Source: Rhodobacteraceae bacterium NBU2976 | GTDB taxonomy: Bacteria; Pseudomonadota; Alphaproteobacteria; Rhodobacterales; Rhodobacteraceae | Length of the DNA stretch: 64,000 nucleotides | Assembly: GCA_023630215.1 (NCBI GenBank) | Contig: JALPRQ010000001.1 | Coordinates: 1,674,001 to 1,738,000 of the forward strand | Direction: 5' to 3' | Part shown: positions 24,966 to 34,325 of the stretch, in pieces | Layout: each line of letters starts with the position of its first letter | Numbering within the stretch: the stretch's first letter is position 1 | The notes under the pieces: model-generated | Told to the model about the DNA's origin: nothing | Database searches by the model: none | Seen by the model: the letters and a program-made list of their open reading frames with translations, nothing else | Position numbers and translations under genes: made by a program

Positions 24966-27281
24966 ATGGATGTTTGTTTTATGAAGCCTGCTCTGGTTGA
25001 GAAAGCCAACGTAAAGTCATGTATTGCCAGTATATTCTTTACGCTGCCGCTTGCCGCCCCATTTATTGTTTCCGCGATTGCACCAACTGCGGTTCATGCC
25101 ACGGTGATCAATGCGATATCGGTTCAGGGCAATTCGCTGATTCCTGCCGAGACGATTCGTGACTTTACCGGCGTGCCCATCGGAACAGATGTCAGCCCGG
25201 GCGAAGTGAATGCCGTTGTGCGCCGTCTTTACGATTCCGGCATGTTCGAGAATGTCGAGATCAATATCTCGGGTTCGACCATGGTCGTGTCTGTCGTCGA
25301 AAACCCAACAATTTCCGTCATTGCGTTTGAAGGGAACCGCGCGATTGATGACGCGGCCTTGTCCGGACTGGTTACATCGACCTCGCGTCGCCCGTTCAAC
25401 CGGCTGACCGCCGAAGCGGATGCTGCGGTGATCGCACAATATTATGCCCAGACAGGTCGGGTTGGGGCCGTGGTCCGCCCGGTCGTTATCCCGATTGGCG
25501 AAGGGCGCGTAAATCTGGTCTATGAGATCAGCGAAAGCCCAGTAGCGGGAATTGATCGGATCAGCTTTCTGGGGAACTCCGCCTATTCCGACCGTCGTTT
25601 GCGCGGGGTTATCGAAAGCGATGAAACCGGATTTCTGGATTTCCTTCTGGGTCGCCAGCCTGTGGATCCTGCAACCGTTGATCGCGACCGCCAGAAGCTG
25701 ACTGAATTCTATACCAACCGCGGTTATATTGACTTCCAGCTTCTGTCCGCCGTGCCAGAATTGAACGCAGATCAAAGCGCGTATGTCTTGACCTATTCGA
25801 TTAACGAAGGGTTCCAGTATCGCTTTGGTGGGGCGTCCGTCTCCTCTAATATTACGGGTGTTGACGCGGCCGAATTTGATCGTTTCGTGCGTATTCGAGA
25901 AGGTAAACTCTATAGCTCCGAAGACGTGCGCGACGTGATCGACGACATCGAGACCGAGGCGGTGCGACGTGGTCTGCCATTCCTGCGCGTTCAACCGCAA
26001 TTCACGCGTGATCAGAATAATCGTGTCGTTGACGTGAATTTTGTTCTGGTGAACGGTCGTCCGGTATATGTCGAACGTATTGATATTGTTGGCAATACCA
26101 GCACACTGGAACGCGTCATTCGCCGCCAGTTCGATTTTGTCGAAGGTGATGCCTTTAACCCGCGCAAATTGGCCGAGGCTGCGGACAAACTCCGCGCGCT
26201 GGGAATTTTCGGCAATGCCAATGTTACGGTTCGCGAAGGGTCGACCCCTGATAAGGCGGTTGTGAATGTCGAAGTCGAGGAAATCCCGACCGGCAGTGTT
26301 GGTTTTGCCCTTGGCTATTCGTCTGAAGGTGGCTTTAACGGCACAATCAATTTCTCGGAACGCAACTTTCTGGGGCGTGGTCAGGCCTTCTCGTTTGATC
26401 TAAACATCTCCGAAAATTCGAATGTTCTGTCGTTCAGTTTCTTTGAACCCGCGCTATTCGGTCGTGATGTTGGTGCAGGTCTAAGCGCCTATTATCGCGA
26501 TGTGAATCGAGTGGAATCATCGTTCCAGACCACGAATATCGGCATCGAACCCAGTCTGCGTTTTGCCTTGGGGGAAGATACAGATATCAACCTGCGCTAT
26601 CGTCTGTCACTCGATGAAATCCGCGATTTCGAAGCGGGCGCTTCACCCTACCTGATGCTGGATGAAGGGGAACGTTTGACATCTGCCCTGTCGGTGACAT
26701 TGACCTATGACCGTTTGAATTCGCCGATCGAACCGACCTCGGGCTATCGACTGAGTATCGAGAACGAATATGCAGGGCTGGGTGGTGACGTCAATTATAA
26801 CAAGACCGTTGCCAAAGCACGCGCTTACACGTCGCTGTTCGATGAAAGTCTGATCTTGTCCGCTGAACTGGAAGCCGGGGCCATTATCTCACAAGATGGG
26901 CAAACACGGGTTATCGATAGATTTTTCCTTGGGGGAAATACGTTGCGCGGGTTTGCAACCGGTGGAATTGGTCCGCGCGATTCAGATGATGCGCTTGGCG
27001 GCAACTACTACTCGGTCTTGCGTCTGAAATCGAGCTTCCCGCTGGGCTTCCCTGATGATTACGGCATTTTCGGTGGTGCCTTTGTCGAAGCCGGATCGGT
27101 TTGGGGGCTGGATAACCCAGGCGCGATTGATGATGACATGTATATCCGTGCGTCTTATGGTGTCAGCCTGTTCTGGACCACACCAATCGGACCGTTGGAA
27201 TTCAGCTATGCCATTCCATTCCAGTCCGAAGCGGATGATATCGAACAGAATTTCAGCGTCTCGGTTTCGACGCGTTTCTGA
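24966..27281 (+). CDS. bamA: Outer membrane protein assembly factor BamA
   Basis: Omp85-family core of the BAM complex that folds beta-barrels into the outer membrane. About 770 residues: signal peptide (roughly the first 45, ending APTAVHA), five POTRA repeats (INAISVQGN, ISVIAFEGN, IDRISFLGN, FRFGGASV-type and VERIDIVGN starts are visible), then a C-terminal 16-strand barrel domain with the lid-lock motif FLGGNTLRGF and a terminal Phe. The start is uncertain: GTG 24957, ATG 24966 and ATG 24981 are all in frame and none has a strong ribosome-binding site. A small hairpin (24932-24953) lies just upstream. Confidence 0.95.
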   Translation: MDVCFMKPALVEKANVKSCIASIFFTLPLAAPFIVSAIAPTAVHATVINAISVQGNSLIPAETIRDFTGVPIGTDVSPGEVNAVVRRLYDSGMFENVEINISGSTMVVSVVENPTISVIAFEGNRAIDDAALSGLVTSTSRRPFNRLTAEADAAVIAQYYAQTGRVGAVVRPVVIPIGEGRVNLVYEISESPVAGIDRISFLGNSAYSDRRLRGVIESDETGFLDFLLGRQPVDPATVDRDRQKLTEFYTNRGYIDFQLLSAVPELNADQSAYVLTYSINEGFQYRFGGASVSSNITGVDAAEFDRFVRIREGKLYSSEDVRDVIDDIETEAVRRGLPFLRVQPQFTRDQNNRVVDVNFVLVNGRPVYVERIDIVGNTSTLERVIRRQFDFVEGDAFNPRKLAEAADKLRALGIFGNANVTVREGSTPDKAVVNVEVEEIPTGSVGFALGYSSEGGFNGTINFSERNFLGRGQAFSFDLNISENSNVLSFSFFEPALFGRDVGAGLSAYYRDVNRVESSFQTTNIGIEPSLRFALGEDTDINLRYRLSLDEIRDFEAGASPYLMLDEGERLTSALSVTLTYDRLNSPIEPTSGYRLSIENEYAGLGGDVNYNKTVAKARAYTSLFDESLILSAELEAGAIISQDGQTRVIDRFFLGGNTLRGFATGGIGPRDSDDALGGNYYSVLRLKSSFPLGFPDDYGIFGGAFVEAGSVWGLDNPGAIDDDMYIRASYGVSLFWTTPIGPLEFSYAIPFQSEADDIEQNFSVSVSTRF

Positions 27282-27298
27282 TCAACAGGGGGGATTGG

Positions 27299-27871
27299 GT
27301 GCTTCGCTTACTGCTTGCCGCGTGGATAACGCTGTTCTTGACAGGTCCGCTGAACGCCCAATCCACCTTACAGACCTACTTTCCGACGGTTTTTCCCAAG
27401 CCTGTCCTGATCGTTGATCCCGATCAGCTTTTGCGCAATTCCCAACTTGGGATCGATCTTCTGGCCGATCTCGAGTCAAAGCGTCGGGATCGGGTCACCG
27501 AAAATCAGGAGATCGCGACAGAATTAGAGGCAGAGGAGGCCCGTCTGACCGACCTACGCCCCACGCTTGACCCCGCCGAGTTCAACACCCTGTCCGAAGC
27601 TTTTGACACCAAAGTGCAGCAAATTCGCGAAGAGCAAATCGCCAAGGACGTTGCCCTGCAACGCGAAGCTGATCAGATCCCGATCCGTTTCATCGAGATT
27701 GCCGCCCCAATTCTGAACAGTCTTTTACAAAAATATCAGGCGGGTGCGATTGTCGATCGGCGGGCAACGATTTTATATAATCTGAACATGGATGTTACGG
27801 TCGAAGCGATTGCACTGATCGACGAAGCCTATAAAAACAATCCCGACATCCTGACCGAGGAGGAGCCGTAA
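27299..27871 (+). CDS. OmpH/Skp family periplasmic chaperone
   Basis: Periplasmic holdase that keeps unfolded outer-membrane proteins soluble on their way to BamA. 190 residues: N-terminal signal peptide ending about LNAQS, then VLIVDPDQLLRNSQLG (the Skp opening strand) and a long charged coiled coil (about 55-130) typical of the Skp tentacles. GTG start behind AGGGGGG; 17 bp after bamA and abutting fabZ, consistent with one transcript. Confidence 0.88.
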   Translation: MLRLLLAAWITLFLTGPLNAQSTLQTYFPTVFPKPVLIVDPDQLLRNSQLGIDLLADLESKRRDRVTENQEIATELEAEEARLTDLRPTLDPAEFNTLSEAFDTKVQQIREEQIAKDVALQREADQIPIRFIEIAAPILNSLLQKYQAGAIVDRRATILYNLNMDVTVEAIALIDEAYKNNPDILTEEEP

Positions 27872-28333
27872 ATGTCAGATGATCTGCTCAGCGCGGATAT
27901 TGCAGAAATCAAGCGATCCATTCCCCACCGCTATCCCTTTTTGCTGATCGACAAGGTGCGCGACATCAAGGTGAATGAAAGCGCGGTTGGGATTAAAAAT
28001 GTGACCGTCAACGAGCCGCATTTCAACGGGCATTTTCCGCAACAACCGGTGATGCCCGGTGTGCTGATTGTCGAAGCGATGGCGCAAACAGCCGCAATAT
28101 TGGTAACCAAAACGCTGGACCTGATCGACAAGGGAATGATGGTTTACTTTATGACCATCGATGCCACGAAATTTCGTCAGGTGGTCGCGCCTGGCGACGT
28201 GCTGGAGCTTCATGTCAAGGTTTTGCGCGGACGTGGCAAAGTTTGGAAATTTTCTGGCGAAGGGATCGTTGACGGCAAAGTGGTTGCCGAGGCAGAATTT
28301 TCCGCCATGATTGCCCCTCCGGTGGACGCATGA
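27872..28333 (+). CDS. fabZ: 3-hydroxyacyl-[ACP] dehydratase FabZ
   Basis: Dehydrates 3-hydroxyacyl-ACP in fatty-acid elongation and controls the 3-hydroxymyristoyl-ACP pool shared with lipid A synthesis. 153 residues, hot-dog fold. Active-site His in HFNGHFP and Glu in [11 protein letters not shown] are present; N-terminal [13 protein letters not shown] is the family signature. Starts immediately after the ompH stop and overlaps lpxA by 4 bp. Confidence 0.96.
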   Translation: MSDDLLSADIAEIKRSIPHRYPFLLIDKVRDIKVNESAVGIKNVTVNEPHFNGHFPQQPVMPGVLIVEAMAQTAAILVTKTLDLIDKGMMVYFMTIDATKFRQVVAPGDVLELHVKVLRGRGKVWKFSGEGIVDGKVVAEAEFSAMIAPPVDA

Positions 28334-29112
28334 TCCACCCGTCATCCGTCATCGAGGAAGGGGCCAAAATTGGCGCTGATGTCAAAATCGGCCCGTTTTG
28401 CCATATCGGACCGCAGGTCACGCTGGGTGATGGGGTTGAACTGAAAAGCCATGTTGCCGTCGCTGGCCATACCACAATCGGCAAAGACACGCGGATTTGG
28501 CCTTTTGCATCCGTTGGGCATCAACCGCAGGACCTAAAATATGCCGGAGAAGAGACACGGCTGGAGATTGGCGAGCGTTGCATGATCCGGGAAAGCGTGT
28601 CGTTAAACCCCGGAACCAAAGGTGGCGGTGGTCTGACCCGGATCGGGGACGATTGCCTGTTCATGTTGGGTTCACATGTTGGTCATGACTGTATGATTGG
28701 TAACCGTGTCGTCGTCGCCAACAATGCGGCCATTGCCGGACATGTGGTGGTTGGCGATGACGTGGTGATTGGCGGACTTGCCGGGATTCATCAGTTTTGC
28801 AAAATCGGGCAGGGGGCCATGATTGGCGCGGTCTGCATGGTCACGGCTGACGTTATCCCCTTTGGCACCGTGATGGGAGAGCGCGCGGACCTGTCCGGCC
28901 TGAACCTGGTTGGTCTGCGACGTCGCGGGGCTCAAAAGTCCGACATAAACGGACTGCGCGCGGCCTTTGACGCCTTGTTTGGCGAAACTGGCACCTTGCA
29001 GGAGCGTATCTCGTCGGTGCGCGAAGATTTCGTAGATAACCCGTTGGTCGACGAAGTGATCAGCTTTTTGGAACAGCAATCCACCCGCAACATCTTGACC
29101 CCTCGCTCATGA
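28330..29112 (+). CDS. lpxA: UDP-N-acetylglucosamine acyltransferase
   Basis: First enzyme of lipid A synthesis: moves 3-hydroxyacyl from ACP to the 3-OH of UDP-GlcNAc. 260 residues with left-handed beta-helix hexapeptide repeats from the N-terminus ([19 protein letters not shown]) and the C-terminal helical domain. The catalytic His lies in the VGHDCMIGN region. Coupled to fabZ and lpxI by 4-bp overlaps on both sides. Confidence 0.97.
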   Translation: MIHPSSVIEEGAKIGADVKIGPFCHIGPQVTLGDGVELKSHVAVAGHTTIGKDTRIWPFASVGHQPQDLKYAGEETRLEIGERCMIRESVSLNPGTKGGGGLTRIGDDCLFMLGSHVGHDCMIGNRVVVANNAAIAGHVVVGDDVVIGGLAGIHQFCKIGQGAMIGAVCMVTADVIPFGTVMGERADLSGLNLVGLRRRGAQKSDINGLRAAFDALFGETGTLQERISSVREDFVDNPLVDEVISFLEQQSTRNILTPRS

Positions 29113-29912
29113 GTGGTCTGGGGATCATAGCCGGGCAGGGTGACCTTCCACGACTGCTGGCCGAGAAAGCGGCCGCACATCTTTGGCGGTATCATGTCGT
29201 GACACTGGATAATGCGCCAATTGACTGGGCCAAACGGCATCCAACGATCCCCGCCCGCATCGAACGCATCAGCGCCTTGTGTGACGACCTGAAGAAGGCA
29301 GGGTGTGACGAACTGGTCTTTGCGGGCGCTATGACCAGACCACAAATAGATCCCAATGCGCTTGACCCGTTGGGGATGAAGCTGGCCGAAGCGGTGTTGG
29401 GGGCAACAAAAAAAGGGGACGATCAGACCCTGCGATTTGTCGTTGATCTGTTCGAAGCCGAGGGGTTTCGAATATTCGGTGCGTCGGACATCTTGCCAGA
29501 ACTTGTTCCCGAAGCGGGCGTGTTGACCCAGCGCGAACCAACAGATCTCGACATATCGGATTCACAACGTGCCATGGAAATCGTTCAGGTCTTGGGCAGT
29601 CTGGACGTCGGACAAGGGGCGGTCGTTGCCGCGGGATTATGCTTGGGCATCGAAACAATCCAAGGCACTGACATAATGCTAAATTTTGTCGCACAAACCC
29701 GAACTGGGCAGGGGGGCATCTTGGTCAAGGCGCCAAAACCGGGTCAGGATATTCGAATTGATATGCCTGTGATTGGCCTAGGAACGATCCGGAATGCTGC
29801 CAAGGCCGGACTGAGTGGCATTGCACTTGGGGCGGACGGAGTAATGATCATTGACCGCGAAGCCGTGATTGCCGCCGCCGACGAGGCCGGCTTGTGCATC
29901 TGGGCACGCTAG
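29109..29912 (+). CDS. lpxI: UDP-2,3-diacylglucosamine pyrophosphatase LpxI
   Basis: Peripheral enzyme hydrolysing UDP-2,3-diacylglucosamine to lipid X, the alphaproteobacterial replacement for LpxH. 267 residues: N-terminal GLGIIAGQGDLPRLLAEKA and C-terminal DUF1009 core with GTDIML, KAPKPGQDIRIDMPVIG and AGLSGIALGADGVMIID, the conserved catalytic region. Placed between lpxA and lpxB, as is typical in this order. Confidence 0.95.
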   Translation: MSGLGIIAGQGDLPRLLAEKAAAHLWRYHVVTLDNAPIDWAKRHPTIPARIERISALCDDLKKAGCDELVFAGAMTRPQIDPNALDPLGMKLAEAVLGATKKGDDQTLRFVVDLFEAEGFRIFGASDILPELVPEAGVLTQREPTDLDISDSQRAMEIVQVLGSLDVGQGAVVAAGLCLGIETIQGTDIMLNFVAQTRTGQGGILVKAPKPGQDIRIDMPVIGLGTIRNAAKAGLSGIALGADGVMIIDREAVIAAADEAGLCIWAR

Positions 29913-29914
29913 CC

Positions 29915-31084
29915 GTGAGCCGTCAATTCTTCCTTATTGCGGGGGAACCATCAGGAGATGCCCTTGGCGCTGCGCTGATGGACGGTCTTATCTCGGAATG
30001 TAACGCCAATTTCGTTGGCGTCGGGGGACCGATGATGAGCGCTCGCGGCCTGTCCAGCATTTTCCCAATGGATGAACTGACAGTGATGGGTATTGCCGAG
30101 GTTTTGCCAAAGCTCTTTCATCTGCTACGCCGTGTGCGCGAAACCGCCGATGCAGTCCTGGCGTCTGACGCCGATGCCCTGATCACAATAGACAGTCCGG
30201 ATTTCTGCTTACGCGTTGCCAAAGCGGTAAAATCTGTGCGCCCTGACTTTCCTGTGATCCATTATGTTGCACCGTCGGTATGGGCGTGGCGCCCCGAACG
30301 CGCGGCAAAGATGGCACGATATGTCGATCATGTCCTTGCGCTTTTGCCGTTCGAACCCCCGTATATGCGCGAAGCGGGGATGAGCTGCGATTTTGTCGGG
30401 CATCCGGTTGTGGCGCTTCCACAACCCAGCGCCGATGATGTCCAGACCTTTCGCGAGGAATTCAATATTTCAACCCGTCAGAAATTACTGGTGGTCCTCC
30501 CGGGGTCCCGCTCGGGCGAAGTGACGCGTCTTTCTCCCATTTTCCGCGAGGTGGCGGACCGGCTCTGCGACCATATCCCCAATCTGGCAGTTGTCGTTCC
30601 TGCCGTGCGCACGCAAATTGGGGCGTTGGAAAGGGCGTTCGAAGGCGCGAATTACACCATCATCGACCCCCGTGATTTTTCCGACGCCGAAGCGGATATG
30701 TATAAGCGATCAGCGTTTGTTGCGGCTGATGTCGCGCTGGCCGCGTCCGGCACCGTGTCGCTCGAATTGGCGGCGGCCGAGACTCCGATGGTTGTCGGGT
30801 ACAAGATGAACTGGCTGACCTCGCAGATCATCAAGCGCAAGGTGAAGCTGGACACCGTGACGCTGGTCAATCTGGTAACCGATACGCTAACGGTGCCGGA
30901 ATTCCTGTTGGATGCGTGTACCGCAGACAATATCTATCCCGAGGTCCATCGCCTGTTAACTGACCCCAACGCCGAAGACGAGCAGTTGGCAGCCGAGGCA
31001 AAAACAATGGAAATGTTGGGGCAGGGCGATGCCCCTCCCGGACTTCGCGCAGCAAAATCGATCTTGGCGTTTCTTAACAGGTGA
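29915..31084 (+). CDS. lpxB: Lipid-A-disaccharide synthase
   Basis: Family GT19 glycosyltransferase joining lipid X and UDP-diacylglucosamine to the lipid A disaccharide. 389 residues beginning SRQFFLIAGEPSGDALGA; HYVAPSVWAWRPERA and LPGSRSGEVTRL are conserved. GTG at 29915 is preferred (2 bp after the lpxI stop); a GTG at 29894 overlapping lpxI would add seven residues. The 3' end overlaps the converging ybaK-like gene by 11 bp. Confidence 0.95.
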   Translation: MSRQFFLIAGEPSGDALGAALMDGLISECNANFVGVGGPMMSARGLSSIFPMDELTVMGIAEVLPKLFHLLRRVRETADAVLASDADALITIDSPDFCLRVAKAVKSVRPDFPVIHYVAPSVWAWRPERAAKMARYVDHVLALLPFEPPYMREAGMSCDFVGHPVVALPQPSADDVQTFREEFNISTRQKLLVVLPGSRSGEVTRLSPIFREVADRLCDHIPNLAVVVPAVRTQIGALERAFEGANYTIIDPRDFSDAEADMYKRSAFVAADVALAASGTVSLELAAAETPMVVGYKMNWLTSQIIKRKVKLDTVTLVNLVTDTLTVPEFLLDACTADNIYPEVHRLLTDPNAEDEQLAAEAKTMEMLGQGDAPPGLRAAKSILAFLNR

Positions 31085-31544
31085 AATCTGCCAGTTCGGC
31101 GTCCAGTGCGTTTAGCAGGATGCGGGGATTGATATCGAAATTGTGGTTAGGCGTTCCCGCCGCCGCCCAGATCACGTCAAAATCCAGAATATGCGGATCA
31201 ACAAAAGTCTGGATTGGGGTCAGATGGCCCAGCGGACTGACACCCCCAATGGCAAAGCCCGTATGGCTGCGAATCGACGCCGCGTCGGCTTTCTCCAGCG
31301 GTTTCCCACAAACGGTGGCGGCCTTTGCCGGATCAACACGGTTATTTCCGGCGGTCAGGAACAGAATATGTTCATCGCTGTTGGCAACTTTGAAAATGAT
31401 CGATTTGACGATCTGATCGACCAAAACCCCGGCCGCCCGCGCGGCATCTTCTGCCGTCAGGGTGCTTTGGCTGTGGTGCGTTATCTTGATGGAAAGGCCG
31501 CGGGCTTCAGCGTCCGCGACCACACGTTTCAGGCTTTTGCTCAT
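31074..31544 (-). CDS. YbaK/EbsC family aminoacyl-tRNA deacylase
   Basis: Trans-editing hydrolase of the INS/YbaK superfamily that removes wrongly attached amino acids from tRNAs (for example Cys- or Ala-tRNAPro). 156 residues; the catalytic Lys region is VDQIVKSIIFKV, with GNNRVDPAKAA and AIGGVSPLGH as conserved core loops. It starts one base after the gltA stop, so is likely co-transcribed with citrate synthase. The exact tRNA substrate cannot be told. Confidence 0.88.
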   Translation of the reverse strand: MSKSLKRVVADAEARGLSIKITHHSQSTLTAEDAARAAGVLVDQIVKSIIFKVANSDEHILFLTAGNNRVDPAKAATVCGKPLEKADAASIRSHTGFAIGGVSPLGHLTPIQTFVDPHILDFDVIWAAAGTPNHNFDINPRILLNALDAELADFTC

Positions 31545-32843
31545 TCAGCGTTTTTCAACGTCGACATAGTCGCGATGTTTTGCACCGGTATAAAGCTGAC
31601 GCGGACGGCCGATTTTCTGTGTCGGGTCGGCGATCATCTCTTTCCACTGCGACACCCAACCAACGGTGCGTGCCAACGCAAAGATCGGCGTGAACATCGA
31701 CGTCGGGAAACCCATCGCGTCCAGAATGATGCCGGAATAGAAATCCACGTTGGGGTAAAGTTTTTTCTCGACAAAATATTCGTCTTCCAGCGCGATCCGT
31801 TCCAGCTCTTTGGCAACCTGCAAGGTCGGATTATTGTCGATACCCAGCAGGCCCAAAACCTCGTCCGCGGACTGTTTCATAACTTTTGCGCGGGGGTCAA
31901 AATTCTTGTAAACCCGGTGACCAAATCCCATCAGGCGGAACGGGTCGTTTTTGTCCTTGGCGCGGGCGATGAATTCCGGAATACGGTCCACCGTGCCAAT
32001 CTCACGCAGCATATTCAGGCAGGCTTCGTTCGCCCCACCGTGCGCGGGTCCCCATAGACACGCAATCCCCGCCGCAATACAGGCAAACGGGTTTGCGCCC
32101 GACGAACCGGCAAGGCGCACGGTCGAGGTCGACGCGTTCTGTTCGTGATCGGCGTGCAGTGTGAAAATACGGTCCATCGCGCGTGAAAGGATAGGATCGA
32201 CGACATAATCCTCGGCCGGGACCGCAAAACACATATGCAGGAAGTTAGACGCATAATCCAAATCGTTGCGCGGATAGACGAACGGTTGACCGATGGAATA
32301 TTTATAGGCCCAAGCCGCAATGGTTGGGATTTTTGCGATCATGCGGATGGCCGCGATCTCGCGTTGATCGGGGTCCGTGATATCGGTCGAATCATGATAA
32401 AACGCCGACATCGCGCCAACCACACCCACCATCGTGGCCATCGGGTGCGCATCTCGGCGGAAACCACGATAAAAATAGGTCATCTGATCTTGCAGCATCG
32501 TGTGACGGGTCACACGCGGCACAAAGTCGTCCAGCTGGGCCGCTGTTGGCAGCTCTCCGTAAAGCAGAAGATAGCAGACTTCCAGGAAATGTGATTTTTC
32601 GGCAAGCTGATCAATGGGATAGCCGCGATACAGCAGCTCCCCTTTGTCGCCGTCGATATAGGTAATTGCGGATTCGCATGACGCGGTCGACGTGAATCCT
32701 GGGTCGTAAGTAAACACATCACCCTGGGCATAGAGCTTCCGGATGTCGATCACATCAGGACCCAGGCTTGGGCTCATCATCGCGAAGTCGAGTTCCTTGT
32801 CGCCGAAAGTGACCTTTGCTGTCTTGTTGGAGTCCAAAGCCAT
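31545..32843 (-). CDS. gltA: Citrate synthase (type II)
   Basis: Condenses acetyl-CoA and oxaloacetate to open the TCA cycle. 432 residues, the hexameric NADH-sensitive gram-negative type by length and N-terminal beta domain. Catalytic residues are seen in [11 protein letters not shown] (His), GPAHGGANE (His) and [13 protein letters not shown] then [11 protein letters not shown] (Asp in IILDAMGFP-type context). Upstream 78 bp separate it from gltX on the same strand. Confidence 0.96.
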   Translation of the reverse strand: MALDSNKTAKVTFGDKELDFAMMSPSLGPDVIDIRKLYAQGDVFTYDPGFTSTASCESAITYIDGDKGELLYRGYPIDQLAEKSHFLEVCYLLLYGELPTAAQLDDFVPRVTRHTMLQDQMTYFYRGFRRDAHPMATMVGVVGAMSAFYHDSTDITDPDQREIAAIRMIAKIPTIAAWAYKYSIGQPFVYPRNDLDYASNFLHMCFAVPAEDYVVDPILSRAMDRIFTLHADHEQNASTSTVRLAGSSGANPFACIAAGIACLWGPAHGGANEACLNMLREIGTVDRIPEFIARAKDKNDPFRLMGFGHRVYKNFDPRAKVMKQSADEVLGLLGIDNNPTLQVAKELERIALEDEYFVEKKLYPNVDFYSGIILDAMGFPTSMFTPIFALARTVGWVSQWKEMIADPTQKIGRPRQLYTGAKHRDYVDVEKR

Positions 32844-32921
32844 TCCTCACCTCTTTAGTGCCCGATGGCGGGCGTTATACCGGACTGGCATTGCCAAATT
32901 GTGACGCACCCAAGGGCCGGG

Positions 32922-34313
32922 TCAGACACTGGCGTCTTCCAGTCGTGCGATGCTTTCGTCTTTGCCCAAAAGCACCATCATATCGAAAACACTGGGCGAA
33001 ATGGTTCGCCCGGTCAGGGCAGCGCGAAGCGGCTGTGCCACCTTTCCCAGACCGATTTCCTCGGTCTCGGCAAACGCGCGAATTTCTGCCTCCAGAATAT
33101 CGTGGGTCCAGCTAACACCACGCAGTCGCGAAGTCAATCTATTCAGCATACCACGGGATACCGTATCCAGAAGTTTCGCCGCTTTCTCGTCCGGAACAAA
33201 GGGGCGCGTACCCAGTATAAAGTGCGCCATTTCAAGTAGTTCAGGAAATGTCTTCGCGCGCTCTTTCATGCCATCCATTCCCGCAAACATGAGACGTTTT
33301 TGCGCATCTGTCAGGTCCGTTTGCCCGGTTGCGGACAGGAATTCCTCCAGTTTCGCCAACAGCGTTTCATTGTCAGCAGCCCGGATGTGCTGACCCGACA
33401 GATTTTCCAGTTTCTTGAAATCAAACCGTGCGGGCGATTTGACGACATCTTCCAGCCGAAACCAGTCGATGGCTTGTTTCATAGTGAAAAATTCATCATC
33501 ACCATGGCTCCATCCCAAACGGGCCAGATAGTTCATGACAGCGTCAGGATAATATCCCATGGCCTGATATTCCTCGACCCCCATCGCGCCATGGCGCTTG
33601 GACAGTTTTTTGCCATCTGGACCATAGACCAGCGGAATATGGGCGAAAACCGGGATATCCCATCCCATGGCAGTATATATCTGGCTTTGGCGCGCCGCGT
33701 TGGTCAGGTGATCGTCACCCCTGATAATATGGGTGATCCCCATGTCATGATCGTCCACCACGACCGCCAGCATATAGGTCGGCGTCCCGTCCGAACGCAG
33801 CAGGATCATATCGTCTAGCGTTTCGTTTTTCCACGTCACGGTCCCTTGCACCACGTCATTTATCGTGGTTTCCCCGTCCCGCGGCGCCTTAAGGCGGATC
33901 ACATATGGAAGGTCAGGCGTTTCAGCGCTGTCGCGCCATGGCGACAAGAATAGGGGCGGGCGACCTGCCTCGCGGGCGGCTTCGCGAAAGGCGTCGATTT
34001 CTTCTTTGGTCGCATAACATTTATAGGCAGTTCCATTCGCCAGCATCTGATGTGCGACGTCGGCATGACGATCGGCACGGGCGAATTGGCTAATGGCCTC
34101 ACCATCCCAATCCATGCCCAGCCATTTCATGCCACGATATATAGCTTCCGTAGCTTCCGGCGTTGAGCGCGAACGGTCCGTATCCTCGATCCGCAGCAGA
34201 AACCTACCATTATGGTGACGTGCAAATAGCCAGTTGAACAACGCCGCACGGGCCGTTCCGATATGCATATATCCGGTGGGCGAGGGCGCAATACGGGTCA
34301 CGATCTGGGACAT
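32922..34313 (-). CDS. gltX: Glutamate--tRNA ligase
   Basis: Class I aminoacyl-tRNA synthetase charging tRNAGlu. 463 residues with the HIGH-type motif in [19 protein letters not shown] (about 9-27) and the KMSKS equivalent in [11 protein letters not shown]. Length and tail fit discriminating or non-discriminating bacterial GltX; many alphaproteobacteria carry two copies, and this one cannot be further classified. Divergent from comEC with overlapping or nearly touching 5' ends. Confidence 0.95.
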   Translation of the reverse strand: MSQIVTRIAPSPTGYMHIGTARAALFNWLFARHHNGRFLLRIEDTDRSRSTPEATEAIYRGMKWLGMDWDGEAISQFARADRHADVAHQMLANGTAYKCYATKEEIDAFREAAREAGRPPLFLSPWRDSAETPDLPYVIRLKAPRDGETTINDVVQGTVTWKNETLDDMILLRSDGTPTYMLAVVVDDHDMGITHIIRGDDHLTNAARQSQIYTAMGWDIPVFAHIPLVYGPDGKKLSKRHGAMGVEEYQAMGYYPDAVMNYLARLGWSHGDDEFFTMKQAIDWFRLEDVVKSPARFDFKKLENLSGQHIRAADNETLLAKLEEFLSATGQTDLTDAQKRLMFAGMDGMKERAKTFPELLEMAHFILGTRPFVPDEKAAKLLDTVSRGMLNRLTSRLRGVSWTHDILEAEIRAFAETEEIGLGKVAQPLRAALTGRTISPSVFDMMVLLGKDESIARLEDASV

Positions 34314-34325
34314 TCATTTAACCTT

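Noticed and set aside
25017-26000. 327-codon minus-strand frame opposite bamA
   Set aside because: Antisense shadow of bamA POTRA region.
31143-32057. 304-codon plus-strand frame opposite ybaK-like and gltA
   Set aside because: Shadow of conserved minus-strand genes; no start context or protein character.
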